DNA from: Demequina lutea
GTDB taxonomy: Bacteria; Actinomycetota; Actinomycetes; Actinomycetales; Demequinaceae
Reading direction: 5' to 3'
Length of the DNA stretch: 34,932 nucleotides
Assembly: GCA_003246255.1 (NCBI GenBank)
Contig: QKAX01000027.1
Location: 1-34,932 of the forward strand
Shown here: piece after piece, positions 14,315-22,378 of the stretch
How positions within the stretch are numbered: position 1 is the stretch's first letter
How the letters are laid out: each line of letters opens with the position of its first letter
Position numbers and translations under genes: made by a program
The notes under the pieces: generated by a model
Told to the model about the DNA's origin: nothing
Databases searched by the model: none
The model's input: only the letters and a program-made list of their open reading frames with translations

Positions 14315-15913
14315 CTACTGGCCGCCGACCGCCACGTTCCAGGTCGCGCGCGAGCCGGGCTTCTCTGCGCCCTCGTTGACGGCCTCGAGCGCGAAGGATC
14401 CGCGCCGGCGCAGCGCGCGGTTCGCGAGGTTGGACGTGCCCGAGTGACGCGAGTATGCCCCCGACGGTCCGATGCCGTTGTCCACGATCGTCACGCTCAG
14501 GCGACCGTCGTGGGCCGAGATGGACACCGAGGCGGCGGTGGCGTCGGCGTGGCGAGCGGTGTTTGACAGCGACTCGCGCACCACGGCGATGATGTCGTCT
14601 GACAGGGTCGGATCCTGCTCCACCGCTGCCGAGGCCGCGGCCCAGTCATCCACCGTGAGAGACGCGACAAAGCCCAGCGAGTCCTGCGCAAGCAGGAGCT
14701 CCCGGCGCACGCGCTCGCCGAGCGGCTCAGAGGTACGTTCGCCCTGCAGCTGGCCCATCACGCCGCGCACCTCACGCTGCGCGCGCTTCACGTGCTCAAG
14801 GGTGGACAGCAGGCGGTCCTTGACGGTGTCTGGCACGTCCTCCGAGATCGACTCAATCTGCATCGCGGTGGCAAAGAGCTCCTGCGACACGAAGTCGTGG
14901 AGGTCGTCGGCGATGCGTTCGCGCTCCTCCAGCAGGTTTGACACGTTCCGCACGTGCGCGAGCTCGGCAAACTGCAGCGCGAGCGCCGCCTGGTTGGAGA
15001 AGCGCTGCGCGGTGCCGAGGTCGTGATCGTCGAACGGAGGGTGATGCTTCTCGCGCCACAGCATGAGCAGGCCCAGCACGCGCGCGCCCGAGAGCAGGGG
15101 AGCGTAGAGGGTTGGCCCGAAGTCCTTGACGGGCTCCAGGATCGTGGGACCGGGCGGCTCGTCTGCGATGGTGCCGGAGCTCGAGCGAATGACCTGCATG
15201 GCGAAGCCCTCGTCGGGCAGCACGAGGCCCAGCAGCGCGTCGGCGTTCTCGCCGTCAGTGAACTCCATGACCCACTCGTCGTCCACACCGGGCAGCACGA
15301 GCGCGGCCGCTGCCGCCCCCGAGAGGTCGCGTGCGGAGGTCACGATGCGCGCGATGGTGTCCTCGTCGCCAGGATTGGCGAGCAGCGCGGTGGTGATGGC
15401 CTGCGACGCCGCGAGCCAGTTCTCGCGCTCGAGGGACTCCTCGAACAGTTGCGCATTGTCGATCGCGACCGACGCCGCGGAGGCGAGTGCCGCCACTGTG
15501 GCCTCATCGACCTCGGTGAAGCCGCCCTCCTTCGACGCGAGATACAGGTAGCCGAAGACCGAACCGCGGGCGCGCAGCGCGCAGCCGAGGAAGGAGCCGA
15601 GCGGGGGGTGGCCGGGCGGAAGTCCCTGGAACGCAGGGTGCTCGGTGATCTCGTCGATCACCAGGGCGCCCTCGACGGGGATCTGCGCGAGGGTGCCCAC
15701 GCCGTTCGGTGCTCGGCCGATCTTTGACATGATCGCCTCGTCCACGCCCTGGTAGTGGAACTCGATCGACCTGCCGGCCTCGTCCAGCACGTTGATGGCG
15801 GCGAGCGGTGCGCCGGTGGTGTCCTGCGCCGCCTCCAACATCTTGCCTAGTACGGAAGGCAAATCGAGCTGACGGTTGAGCGCGAGGATGGCATCGGTGA
15901 CCGCATCCGACAT
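14315..15913 (-). CDS. DevS/DosS-like GAF-GAF sensor histidine kinase
   Basis: A 532-residue soluble kinase: GAF-A (about 15-155), GAF-B (about 165-318), a HisKA_3 dimerisation domain with ERERIADDLHDFVSQELFA (phospho-His339), and an HATPase domain with VRESLSNTARHA (Asn451) and VDNGIG (478-483). In GAF-A the motif HPPLGSFLG (His102) is followed 22 residues later by Tyr124 in YLYL, the spacing of the haem ligand His149 and distal Tyr171 of M. tuberculosis DosS. A haem-based O2/NO/CO or redox sensor is therefore likely. The start is ATG 15913, whose ribosome-binding site AAGGAG overlaps the cydC stop codon; the frame's earlier start is inside cydC. It is the fifth gene of the cydABDC operon and faces the DosR-like regulator gene. 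Confidence 0.93.
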   Translation of the reverse strand: MSDAVTDAILALNRQLDLPSVLGKMLEAAQDTTGAPLAAINVLDEAGRSIEFHYQGVDEAIMSKIGRAPNGVGTLAQIPVEGALVIDEITEHPAFQGLPPGHPPLGSFLGCALRARGSVFGYLYLASKEGGFTEVDEATVAALASAASVAIDNAQLFEESLERENWLAASQAITTALLANPGDEDTIARIVTSARDLSGAAAAALVLPGVDDEWVMEFTDGENADALLGLVLPDEGFAMQVIRSSSGTIADEPPGPTILEPVKDFGPTLYAPLLSGARVLGLLMLWREKHHPPFDDHDLGTAQRFSNQAALALQFAELAHVRNVSNLLEERERIADDLHDFVSQELFATAMQIESISEDVPDTVKDRLLSTLEHVKRAQREVRGVMGQLQGERTSEPLGERVRRELLLAQDSLGFVASLTVDDWAAASAAVEQDPTLSDDIIAVVRESLSNTARHADATAASVSISAHDGRLSVTIVDNGIGPSGAYSRHSGTSNLANRALRRRGSFALEAVNEGAEKPGSRATWNVAVGGQ

Positions 15914-15926
15914 GGGCTGATTCTCC

Positions 15927-17609
15927 TTACCGAGGGGATGTACTGCCATCGAGACTAATCACCTCCCCCACCACATCGAGGATTCCCAGGTCGTGCGTCA
16001 CGATGATCACTGTCCGTCCAGCGGCCCTCATGGCCGCCACAAGAGCCCTCAGGGCGTCGATGCCGTCGGTGTCGAGATGCTCCGCAGGCTCGTCGATGAG
16101 GTGAATCGGAGCGGGGGACAGCAGGGCGCGTGCGAGAAGCAGTCGGCGTCGCTCGCCGCCGGACACCGTGTGCCCGCCCGAGCCGAGTTCGGTGTCCACG
16201 CCCGCCGGCTGTGCGGCGAGCCACGAGCCCAGACCCACGGCCTCGAGCGCGTCTCGAGCCTCGTCCTCGGTGACGTCGCCACGAGCGACGCGCAGGTTCT
16301 CCAGCACGGTGGTGCCGAACACGTGGGCGTCCTCGGGGGTCACGGCGACCGTGCGGCCGAGGGTTGCGCGCGTCACGGGGGTCCCCCCCACGGACACGCG
16401 GCCCGATGCTGGGGCGAGCGCGCCCGCGATGGTGAGCAGCAGCGTGGTCTTGCCGATGCCCGAGCGGCCCACAATTGCGAGGGCGCCCCCTGGCTCCACG
16501 GTGGCCGACGCGGGGCGCGTGGGCGTCATTCCTGGCCAGGCGGCGCTGACGGAGTCGAGCACGAGTGTCGCGTCCGATGGGGCCGCGACGTCGGTGTCGA
16601 TGTCTGACGCGTCGTCGTCCTCGGGGGCTGTGGCGAGCACGCGACGCGCGGCAGCGGCCGAGCGGAACGCCTGCATCACGGCGGTGGGGACCGCAGACAC
16701 TGCCTCAAAGGCGCTCAGCGGCAGCAGAGCCACCACCGCGGCCGACATCGGGCTCAGCCCGTGATCGCGCGCGGCGAGTACGCCCAGCGTCAGGGCCGCC
16801 ACGAGCGCGAGGCCCTGAGCAGCCTGCAGTGCAGCCGCACCCCATGCTGCCGGGAAGGCGGCGCGATCGGCGGCGTGCTCGGCGTCGGCATCGGCCTCGC
16901 GAAGCTCGGCCGCCGCGTCGCCGCTGCGTCCCCAGATGCGGTGCTCCACAGCGCCGTCGATCGCCTCGAGGGTCGCAGTTGAGACGCGTGCCGCGGCCTT
17001 GGTACCCAGTTCCGCCGCGCGCTGTGCGGAACGCCACGTGCCAAGACCCGAGACGAGCGCCGCGATCAGCAGGAACGCGAGGAGAGCCACTCCCGCCCAC
17101 GGGAGCATGAACGCGGTGATAACCACGGCGATGAGGCTGACGGTGGCGGCCACTCCCAGCGGGATGATCGAGCGCACCACTGCGTCGCCCATGGCGTCGA
17201 TGTCGCCGCCCATGCGCGCCACCACGTCGCCTCTCTTGAGGCCCAGCACGCGCTCGGCGCCGGAGCGCGCGACGCGCTCGTACGTACGTGTCCTGAGAGC
17301 GACGACCCCTCCGAGCGCCGTCTCGTGGCTCTGCAGGCGCTCGAGGTAGCGGAACACTCCGCGCGCGATGCCAAAGAAGCGCACGGCCACAGCCGCAATG
17401 GCGAGGTCGGCGGGGGAGGGCAGCTGTGCAGCCTTCGCGATGAGCCATGCGGCCACCGCGCCAAGGCCCACGGCGGAGCCGATGGCCATGGTGCCCGCCG
17501 CGATCGACAGGATGATGGCCCACTTGCCTACCTCGGCCTCAGCCAGCAGGGCTCGCAGGCGCACGCGCGGCGCGGCGGCGGGCGTCTGCGACTCGGGGAT
17601 CGCGGTCAT
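15927..17609 (-). CDS. cydC: CydC, subunit of the heterodimeric CydDC ABC transporter
   Basis: A 560-residue ABC exporter half with an N-terminal six-helix membrane domain (about 28-320) and a C-terminal ATPase: Walker A GRSGIGKTT (381-389), signature VSGGE (482-486), Walker B LIDE (504-507), switch His539. CydDC moves thiols and/or haem across the membrane and is needed for assembly of cytochrome bd. A short acidic, disordered linker (APEDDDASDIDTDVAAP, about 328-344) joins the two domains. The start ATG overlaps the cydD stop (ATGA), with GAGGAGGTG upstream. It is followed by the sensor kinase gene after 13 nt. Confidence 0.94.
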   Translation of the reverse strand: MTAIPESQTPAAAPRVRLRALLAEAEVGKWAIILSIAAGTMAIGSAVGLGAVAAWLIAKAAQLPSPADLAIAAVAVRFFGIARGVFRYLERLQSHETALGGVVALRTRTYERVARSGAERVLGLKRGDVVARMGGDIDAMGDAVVRSIIPLGVAATVSLIAVVITAFMLPWAGVALLAFLLIAALVSGLGTWRSAQRAAELGTKAAARVSTATLEAIDGAVEHRIWGRSGDAAAELREADADAEHAADRAAFPAAWGAAALQAAQGLALVAALTLGVLAARDHGLSPMSAAVVALLPLSAFEAVSAVPTAVMQAFRSAAAARRVLATAPEDDDASDIDTDVAAPSDATLVLDSVSAAWPGMTPTRPASATVEPGGALAIVGRSGIGKTTLLLTIAGALAPASGRVSVGGTPVTRATLGRTVAVTPEDAHVFGTTVLENLRVARGDVTEDEARDALEAVGLGSWLAAQPAGVDTELGSGGHTVSGGERRRLLLARALLSPAPIHLIDEPAEHLDTDGIDALRALVAAMRAAGRTVIIVTHDLGILDVVGEVISLDGSTSPR

Positions 17610-19204
17610 GCCTGCACCTCCTCGTCCGCGACGCGGGCCGCCGTGACGTCCACGACCGCGTCGGCCGCGTCGGCCAGCAGGGTGTCGTGTGTGGCCGCCA
17701 CCACCGTGGCACCCGAGCGCGCCGCCGCGACGATGCGCCCCACGAGGGCCTCGCGTGCGGCGCCGTCGAGGTGTGCGGTGGGCTCGTCAAACATCAGCAC
17801 GGGGCGTTCGGCTGCGAACGCACGATCGTAGGCCACAAGCTGGCGCTGGCCGAGGCTCAACGTGCGCCCCTCGACGCCAAGGTCGGGGCGCTGTGGCACG
17901 TACGCGACCTGCGCCATCCAGGCATCGGCATCGCAGTCGGCCAGCTGGACGGCGGAGCCGTCCACGACTGCCTCGATCGAGCCGCGCTCGGGGACGATCA
18001 GGCCCGCGAGGGCGAGCATCGCGGTGGACTTGCCCTCGCCGTTGGGCCCGCGCAGCACCGTGAGGCAGCCGGGCAGCGCCTCGACCGACAGATCGGCTGG
18101 CGCGTAGCGCGCGCCGTCAGGCGTCGCCACCGACACAGAGTCGAGACGTAGGGGCGCGCCGCGCAGCGATGGGGCGAGGCCGCCCGGCGTACCCACCACC
18201 ACTGGCTTCTCGTCCAACACGTCGAACGCGCCGTCGGCCGCTGCCATGCCGTCGGCGGAGGCGTGGAAGTGTGTGCCGACGTTGCGCAGCGGCAGGTAGA
18301 TCTCGGGGGCGAGGATCAGCACGGCGAGCGCGGTCTCGATGGACACGTCGCCCGCACGCAGGCGGAAGCCAAGGGACACGGCCACGATCGCGACCGAGAG
18401 GGTCGTGAGGAGCTCGAGGACCATGCCGCTGAGGAACGCGATGCGGAGCGAGCCCATCGTGGCGCGCCGCGCCGCGTCTCCCAGCTCGCGCACGCGTGCT
18501 GCCGGGCCGCGCTCGCGTCCCAGCGCACGCAGCGTCGGCACGCCAGCGATGAGGTCCAGCACGCGGGCGCCGAGGCGCTCCATGGCCTCGAGGTGCTTGG
18601 CCGACCTCTCGCGCGTGAGCAGGCCCACCAGGATCATGAAGATGGGCACCAGCGGGATGGTCAGCGCCACGATGAGCGCCGACAGCCAGTCAATCCCCAG
18701 CACCACCACCAGCATCAGCGGCGTCACCGTGGACGCGAGCATCAGCTGTGGGAGGTAGCGCACAAAGTAGGGGAGCAGCCCCTCGAGGCCGCGGGTCACG
18801 GTGGTGACCACCTCGGCACCCTTTCCCGACGCGATCCAGCGCGGGCCAAGGCGCGTCGCGTGCTCCACGACGGCCTCGCGCAGATGCGACACCACCTGCG
18901 TTCCGGCGCGGTGGGCCAGGCGCTCCTGGATCCACACCGCGCCGACGCGCAGCACCACCACGGCGATCAGCCACGGCACGCCTGCCCCTAGGTCGCGCGC
19001 GCTGACGGGCACGAGCCACGCCAGGTGCGCGATCCCATCGGCCACCAGGGGCGATGGTGCGAGCACCGGCGCGAGCATGCGCGACACAAGAAGGGCCTGA
19101 ACGAGGATGGTGAAAGCGGTCAGAAAACCAAGCACCGCCGTCACGATCACGTAACGGCGGGCTGGTCCGATCCGCGCAATCAGCCGCGGGTCGAGTGGTT
19201 TCAT
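17606..19204 (-). CDS. cydD: CydD, subunit of the heterodimeric CydDC ABC transporter
   Basis: A 532-residue ABC exporter half, partner of CydC. The membrane domain covers about residues 18-310. The ATPase has Walker A GPNGEGKST (386-394), a family-typical signature LSLGQ (449-453) and Walker B VLMFDEP (Asp473, Glu474). It starts with MKPLDPRLI and has AAGGAACC just before the ATG, 7 nt after cydB. CydD and CydC are separate genes here, not fused as in some actinobacteria. Confidence 0.94.
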   Translation of the reverse strand: MKPLDPRLIARIGPARRYVIVTAVLGFLTAFTILVQALLVSRMLAPVLAPSPLVADGIAHLAWLVPVSARDLGAGVPWLIAVVVLRVGAVWIQERLAHRAGTQVVSHLREAVVEHATRLGPRWIASGKGAEVVTTVTRGLEGLLPYFVRYLPQLMLASTVTPLMLVVVLGIDWLSALIVALTIPLVPIFMILVGLLTRERSAKHLEAMERLGARVLDLIAGVPTLRALGRERGPAARVRELGDAARRATMGSLRIAFLSGMVLELLTTLSVAIVAVSLGFRLRAGDVSIETALAVLILAPEIYLPLRNVGTHFHASADGMAAADGAFDVLDEKPVVVGTPGGLAPSLRGAPLRLDSVSVATPDGARYAPADLSVEALPGCLTVLRGPNGEGKSTAMLALAGLIVPERGSIEAVVDGSAVQLADCDADAWMAQVAYVPQRPDLGVEGRTLSLGQRQLVAYDRAFAAERPVLMFDEPTAHLDGAAREALVGRIVAAARSGATVVAATHDTLLADAADAVVDVTAARVADEEVQA

Positions 19205-19211
19205 TGGTTCC

Positions 19212-20264
19212 TTACTTGAGGCCCGCAGGCGTCTTGAAGGTCAGCTCGTTGTGCTCGGGCATGTGCTCCTCGCTGAGGCGACGCTTGAAGACCCAGTACG
19301 TCCAGGCCTGGTAGGCCAGCACGATCGGGGTGAGGATCACAGCGACGACAGTCATCACGCCGAGCGTGTAGCTCGACGAAGCGGCCACGATGCCACCGTC
19401 GCCGTGGACCACGAGGCTCATGCCGTCGGCAAGGGTCGTGGGCATGACGTTGGGGAACAGCGAGCCGAAGATCAGCGTCACGGCACCGGCGATGGCCACC
19501 ACGTTCGCGATGAACGCGTAGCCAAAGCGCTTGGCGAAGCTGAAGTAGGCGGCACCGATGAGGCCCAGGGCGGCCACCACGAGCGCGCCCCACGTCCAGG
19601 TGTTGTTCGAGTAGGCGAGCTGCATCCACAGCGCCCACACGGCACCGGTCACGACAGCGCCGATGGACGCGTTGAGCGCCCACTTCTCGGCACGAGCGTG
19701 CACCTCGCCAGTGGTCTTGAGGGCCAGGTAGATCGCGCCGTGGCTGAGGAACAGCACGAGCGTCACCACGCCGCCAAGCAGGGCGAAGGGGTTGAGCAGG
19801 TTGAAGAAGCCACCCACGTAGGTGCCCTCGGCGTCGATCGGCACACCGCGCACGATGTTGGAGAACGCCACGCCCCACAGGATCGAGGGGATCCACGAGG
19901 AGATCATGATGGCGAGGTCCCACCGGTCGCGCCACTGCTGGTCGTTGATCTTGGAGCGGTACTCAATGGCGACGGCGCGCACGATGAGGGCCAGCAGGAT
20001 CAGGAACAGCGGCAGGTAGAAGCCGGAGAACAGGGTGGCGTACCACTCGGGGAACGCAGCGAACGTGGCGCCACCTGCGGTGAGCAGCCACACCTCGTTG
20101 CCGTCCCAGACCGGGCCGATCGAGTTGATCAGCACGCGCTTGCCCTTGGCGGTCTTGCCCACGAACGGCATGAGCATGCCCACGCCAAAGTCGAAGCCCT
20201 CAAGGACGAGGTAGCCCGTCCACAGGACGCCGATCAGGATGAACCAGAAAGTTGCGAGATCCAT
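19212..20264 (-). CDS. cydB: Cytochrome bd ubiquinol/menaquinol oxidase subunit II
   Basis: A 350-residue membrane protein with about eight or nine transmembrane helices, the second core subunit of cytochrome bd. The N-terminus DLATFWFILIGVLWTGYLVL, the conserved GFDFGVG and GPVWDGNEVWLL motifs and FPEWYATLFSG are all family signatures. AAAGGAAC lies upstream of the ATG, 21 nt after cydA. The oxidase reduces O2 to water with high affinity and does not pump protons. Confidence 0.97.
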   Translation of the reverse strand: MDLATFWFILIGVLWTGYLVLEGFDFGVGMLMPFVGKTAKGKRVLINSIGPVWDGNEVWLLTAGGATFAAFPEWYATLFSGFYLPLFLILLALIVRAVAIEYRSKINDQQWRDRWDLAIMISSWIPSILWGVAFSNIVRGVPIDAEGTYVGGFFNLLNPFALLGGVVTLVLFLSHGAIYLALKTTGEVHARAEKWALNASIGAVVTGAVWALWMQLAYSNNTWTWGALVVAALGLIGAAYFSFAKRFGYAFIANVVAIAGAVTLIFGSLFPNVMPTTLADGMSLVVHGDGGIVAASSSYTLGVMTVVAVILTPIVLAYQAWTYWVFKRRLSEEHMPEHNELTFKTPAGLK

Positions 20265-20285
20265 GATGATGAGTTCCTTTCTGGC

Positions 20286-21818
20286 CTAGTACGCGAACGA
20301 CAGCGGCTTGTCCGCGTCGTCGTCCTTGGTGGGCTCGGTGTACTCCACCTGCGGCGCGCCCTCCTGGGCGTAGCGGCGGATGAGGCGGAACCAGAACACG
20401 CCGAGGATCGCGTAGATCAGCGTGAAGACGACCATCGTCAGTCCGACCTCCCACGCCGACACAGCCTCGGAGACGCCGTGCTTGGTGAGCAGGTAGACCA
20501 TGTCAACGCCGTCGCCCATTGCGCTGGGGTTCGGGGCCACGATGAAGGGCTGACGGCCCATCTCGGTGAAGATCCAGCCGAACGACGCGCCGATGAACGG
20601 GGCGGCGATTGACCACACGGCAAGCTTGGAGAACCAGGGCTTGTCCGGCGTGGCACCCTTACGCGTGAACCAGAAGCTCAGCAGAGCGACGGCGGCGGCG
20701 AAGGCGGCGAAGCCGATCATGAGGCGGAACGACCAGTAGGTCACTGCCAGGTTCGGACGCAGGTCGCCAGACACGTCGGCGCCATTCTCGTCCACGAGCT
20801 GGTAGTCGGGCAACGCCGGCACCACGGGGTCAGCGGCGTCGGACACGCCTGCGTACTGCTTCTGCAGCTCCTCGACGCCGTACACGGTGTCGTCGAAGTT
20901 GCCGGTGGCGAGGTACGAGGTCAGGCCGGGGATCGTGATGAGGTGCTTCACCGACGCCGGGTCATCACCGGCGAGGTTGCCGATGGTGAACAGCGAGAAC
21001 GCCGCGCCATCCTCGGTCTCGATGATGCCCTCGGCCGCCGCCATCTTCATGGGCTGCTGCTGGAACATCAACTTGGCCTGAATGTCACCCGTGATGATGA
21101 TGCCCACACCCGAGATGAGCATCACGAGGGCGCCGAAGCGCAGCGCGGTGCGGTACATCGGGAGGTCGGCGTCGTCCTTGTTGGCGCGGACCTTCTTGAC
21201 AAGCCAGTACGCGGCGATGCCTGCGACAAAGCCGCCAGCCACGAGGAATGCTGTCGAGATCACGTGGGGGAACGTCACCAACGTGGTGTTGTTCGTGAGC
21301 ACCGCGAGGATGCTTGTCATCTCGGCGCGGCCCGTCTCCGGGTTGTACTCAGTGCCCACGGGGTGCTGCATCCACGAGTTGGCGGCGAGGATGAAGTACG
21401 CGGACAGGTTGGTGCCGATGGCGAACAGCCACACGCTCATGAGGTGGAGCTTCTTCGACAGGCGATCCCATCCGAAGATCCACAGGCCCAGGAAGGTGGA
21501 CTCGAGGAAGAACGCGAGGAGCGCCTCCATCGCCAGCGGGGCGCCAAAGATGTCGCCCACGTAGCGGGAGTACTCGGACCAGTTCATGCCGAACTGGAAC
21601 TCCTGCACGATGCCGGTCGCAACGCCGAGGGCGAAGTTGATCAGCAGCAGCTTCCCGTAGAACTTGGTCAGTCGCAGCCACTTTTCCTTGCCCGTACGCA
21701 CCCAAGCCGTCTGCATGATCGCAACAAGGATCGACAGACCGATGGTCAGCGGGACAAGGACAAAGTGATAAACGGTAGTGATACCGAATTGCCAGCGCGC
21801 AAGGTCGAGCGCCTCCAT
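20286..21818 (-). CDS. cydA: Cytochrome bd oxidase subunit I
   Basis: A 510-residue membrane subunit that oxidises quinol and carries haems b558, b595 and d. His18 in TVYHF and His185 in TFPHVIS are at the positions of the E. coli haem ligands H19 and H186. Glu98 and Glu106 (AMEALLAFFLES) match the proton-path glutamates. GDIQAKLMFQQQPMKMAAAE is the quinol loop and GRQPFIV the GRQPW-like motif. The start ATG 21818 has AAAGGAGG upstream; the frame stays open to 22076 but that part is unlike CydA. It is the first gene of cydA-cydB-cydD-cydC-kinase, with a promoter and putative DosR-type operator directly upstream. Confidence 0.97.
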   Translation of the reverse strand: MEALDLARWQFGITTVYHFVLVPLTIGLSILVAIMQTAWVRTGKEKWLRLTKFYGKLLLINFALGVATGIVQEFQFGMNWSEYSRYVGDIFGAPLAMEALLAFFLESTFLGLWIFGWDRLSKKLHLMSVWLFAIGTNLSAYFILAANSWMQHPVGTEYNPETGRAEMTSILAVLTNNTTLVTFPHVISTAFLVAGGFVAGIAAYWLVKKVRANKDDADLPMYRTALRFGALVMLISGVGIIITGDIQAKLMFQQQPMKMAAAEGIIETEDGAAFSLFTIGNLAGDDPASVKHLITIPGLTSYLATGNFDDTVYGVEELQKQYAGVSDAADPVVPALPDYQLVDENGADVSGDLRPNLAVTYWSFRLMIGFAAFAAAVALLSFWFTRKGATPDKPWFSKLAVWSIAAPFIGASFGWIFTEMGRQPFIVAPNPSAMGDGVDMVYLLTKHGVSEAVSAWEVGLTMVVFTLIYAILGVFWFRLIRRYAQEGAPQVEYTEPTKDDDADKPLSFAY

Positions 21819-21846
21819 GGCATGTCCTCCTTTGGCTCGTGCGCCC

Positions 21847-21852
21847 AACTTA
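21847..21852 (-). promoter_or_regulatory. -10 box of the cyd operon
   Basis: On the minus strand TAAGTT (21852-21847) fits TANNNT and predicts a start at about 21840, giving a 22-nt leader that contains AAAGGAGG before the cydA ATG. No normal -35 box is present: the operator at 21876-21889 occupies positions -49 to -36. Confidence 0.55.
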
Positions 21853-21875
21853 CTTTTGGGCTCGGGATGCCGGAT

Positions 21876-21889
21876 GGGACCAGGGTCCC
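21876..21889 (-). promoter_or_regulatory. Putative DevR/DosR-box operator of the cyd operon
   Basis: A perfect inverted repeat GGGAC-N4-GTCCC, identical in its ten defined positions to the core of the mycobacterial DosR box. Its centre, 21882.5, is exactly 42.5 bp upstream of the start predicted from the -10 box, the usual place for a DosR-activated proximal site. Function is inferred. Confidence 0.6.
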
Positions 21890-21914
21890 GGATATCCGTG
21901 ACTTCGGTGCCGGG

Positions 21915-21946
21915 GTCCCGGGTTTGTGTCCCGGGTGAGTCCCGGG
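21915..21946 (-). repeat. Three GTCCCGGG direct repeats upstream of the cyd promoter
   Basis: GTCCCGGG occurs at 21915-21922, 21928-21935 and 21939-21946; on the minus strand each reads CCCGGGAC and so contains the GGGAC half-site. The starts are 13 and 11 bp apart. A fourth near copy (GTCCCGGA, 21885-21892) is part of the palindromic operator. They may be extra, lower-affinity regulator sites. Confidence 0.5.
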
Positions 21947-22142
21947 CGGGCGAGCGCACGTATGAATGATGTAGGCCTAGCGAAGCGGGTGCGATCGCAC
22001 ACCCGCCCCGTCGGCGCCGCTCAGGTCCCGAGGCAATCGTGGGACCATGGCGTGGACACGCGCCTGACCAACCCATCGTGACATCTCAGAAGTGAAAACG
22101 CGACAGCCGGGCGGCGTGTCACTGGGCGCGCGGCACACTGAA
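21947..22142. other. Divergent intergenic region between cydA and rne
   Basis: No credible gene is seen in the 560 nt between the cydA and rne starts. An inverted pair GGTCCC (22024-22029) / GGGACC (22041-22046) with an 11-bp gap repeats the regulator half-site theme. A plus-strand open frame across 22092-22382 has no domain or ribosome-binding site and is not called. Confidence 0.5.
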
Positions 22143-22172
22143 TTGCCCCGTACAGGGCGACATCGTTATAGA
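22143..22172 (+). promoter_or_regulatory. Candidate promoter of rne
   Basis: TTGCCC (22143-22148), an 18-bp spacer and TATAGA (22167-22172) predict a 5' leader of about 200 nt before the rne GTG. A long leader would fit the autoregulation of RNase E through its own 5' UTR known in E. coli, but no specific structure was resolved here. Confidence 0.4.
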
Positions 22173-22378
22173 TGTGTCACAATGGTCCCAGGTCAGCGCC
22201 CCCACACGGGCGCGCACCGCGCGACTGACGTCACGGCCATGGCAGCCGGCGGCCACCCCGCCAGGCGCCTTCCCCGGTACGTTTGCCGCGACCATCAGAC
22301 TTCCGTCACCGCGAGTGACGACCGACGAGGACGCCGGGCCGGACGTGTGGTCGGCTTGACGCTATTGAGGTACCCGCT

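Noticed and set aside
19251-20612. A 453-codon open frame on the plus strand opposite cydB and cydA
   Set aside because: Composition is His/Glu/Asp-rich antisense shadow; the minus strand holds clear CydB and CydA signatures.
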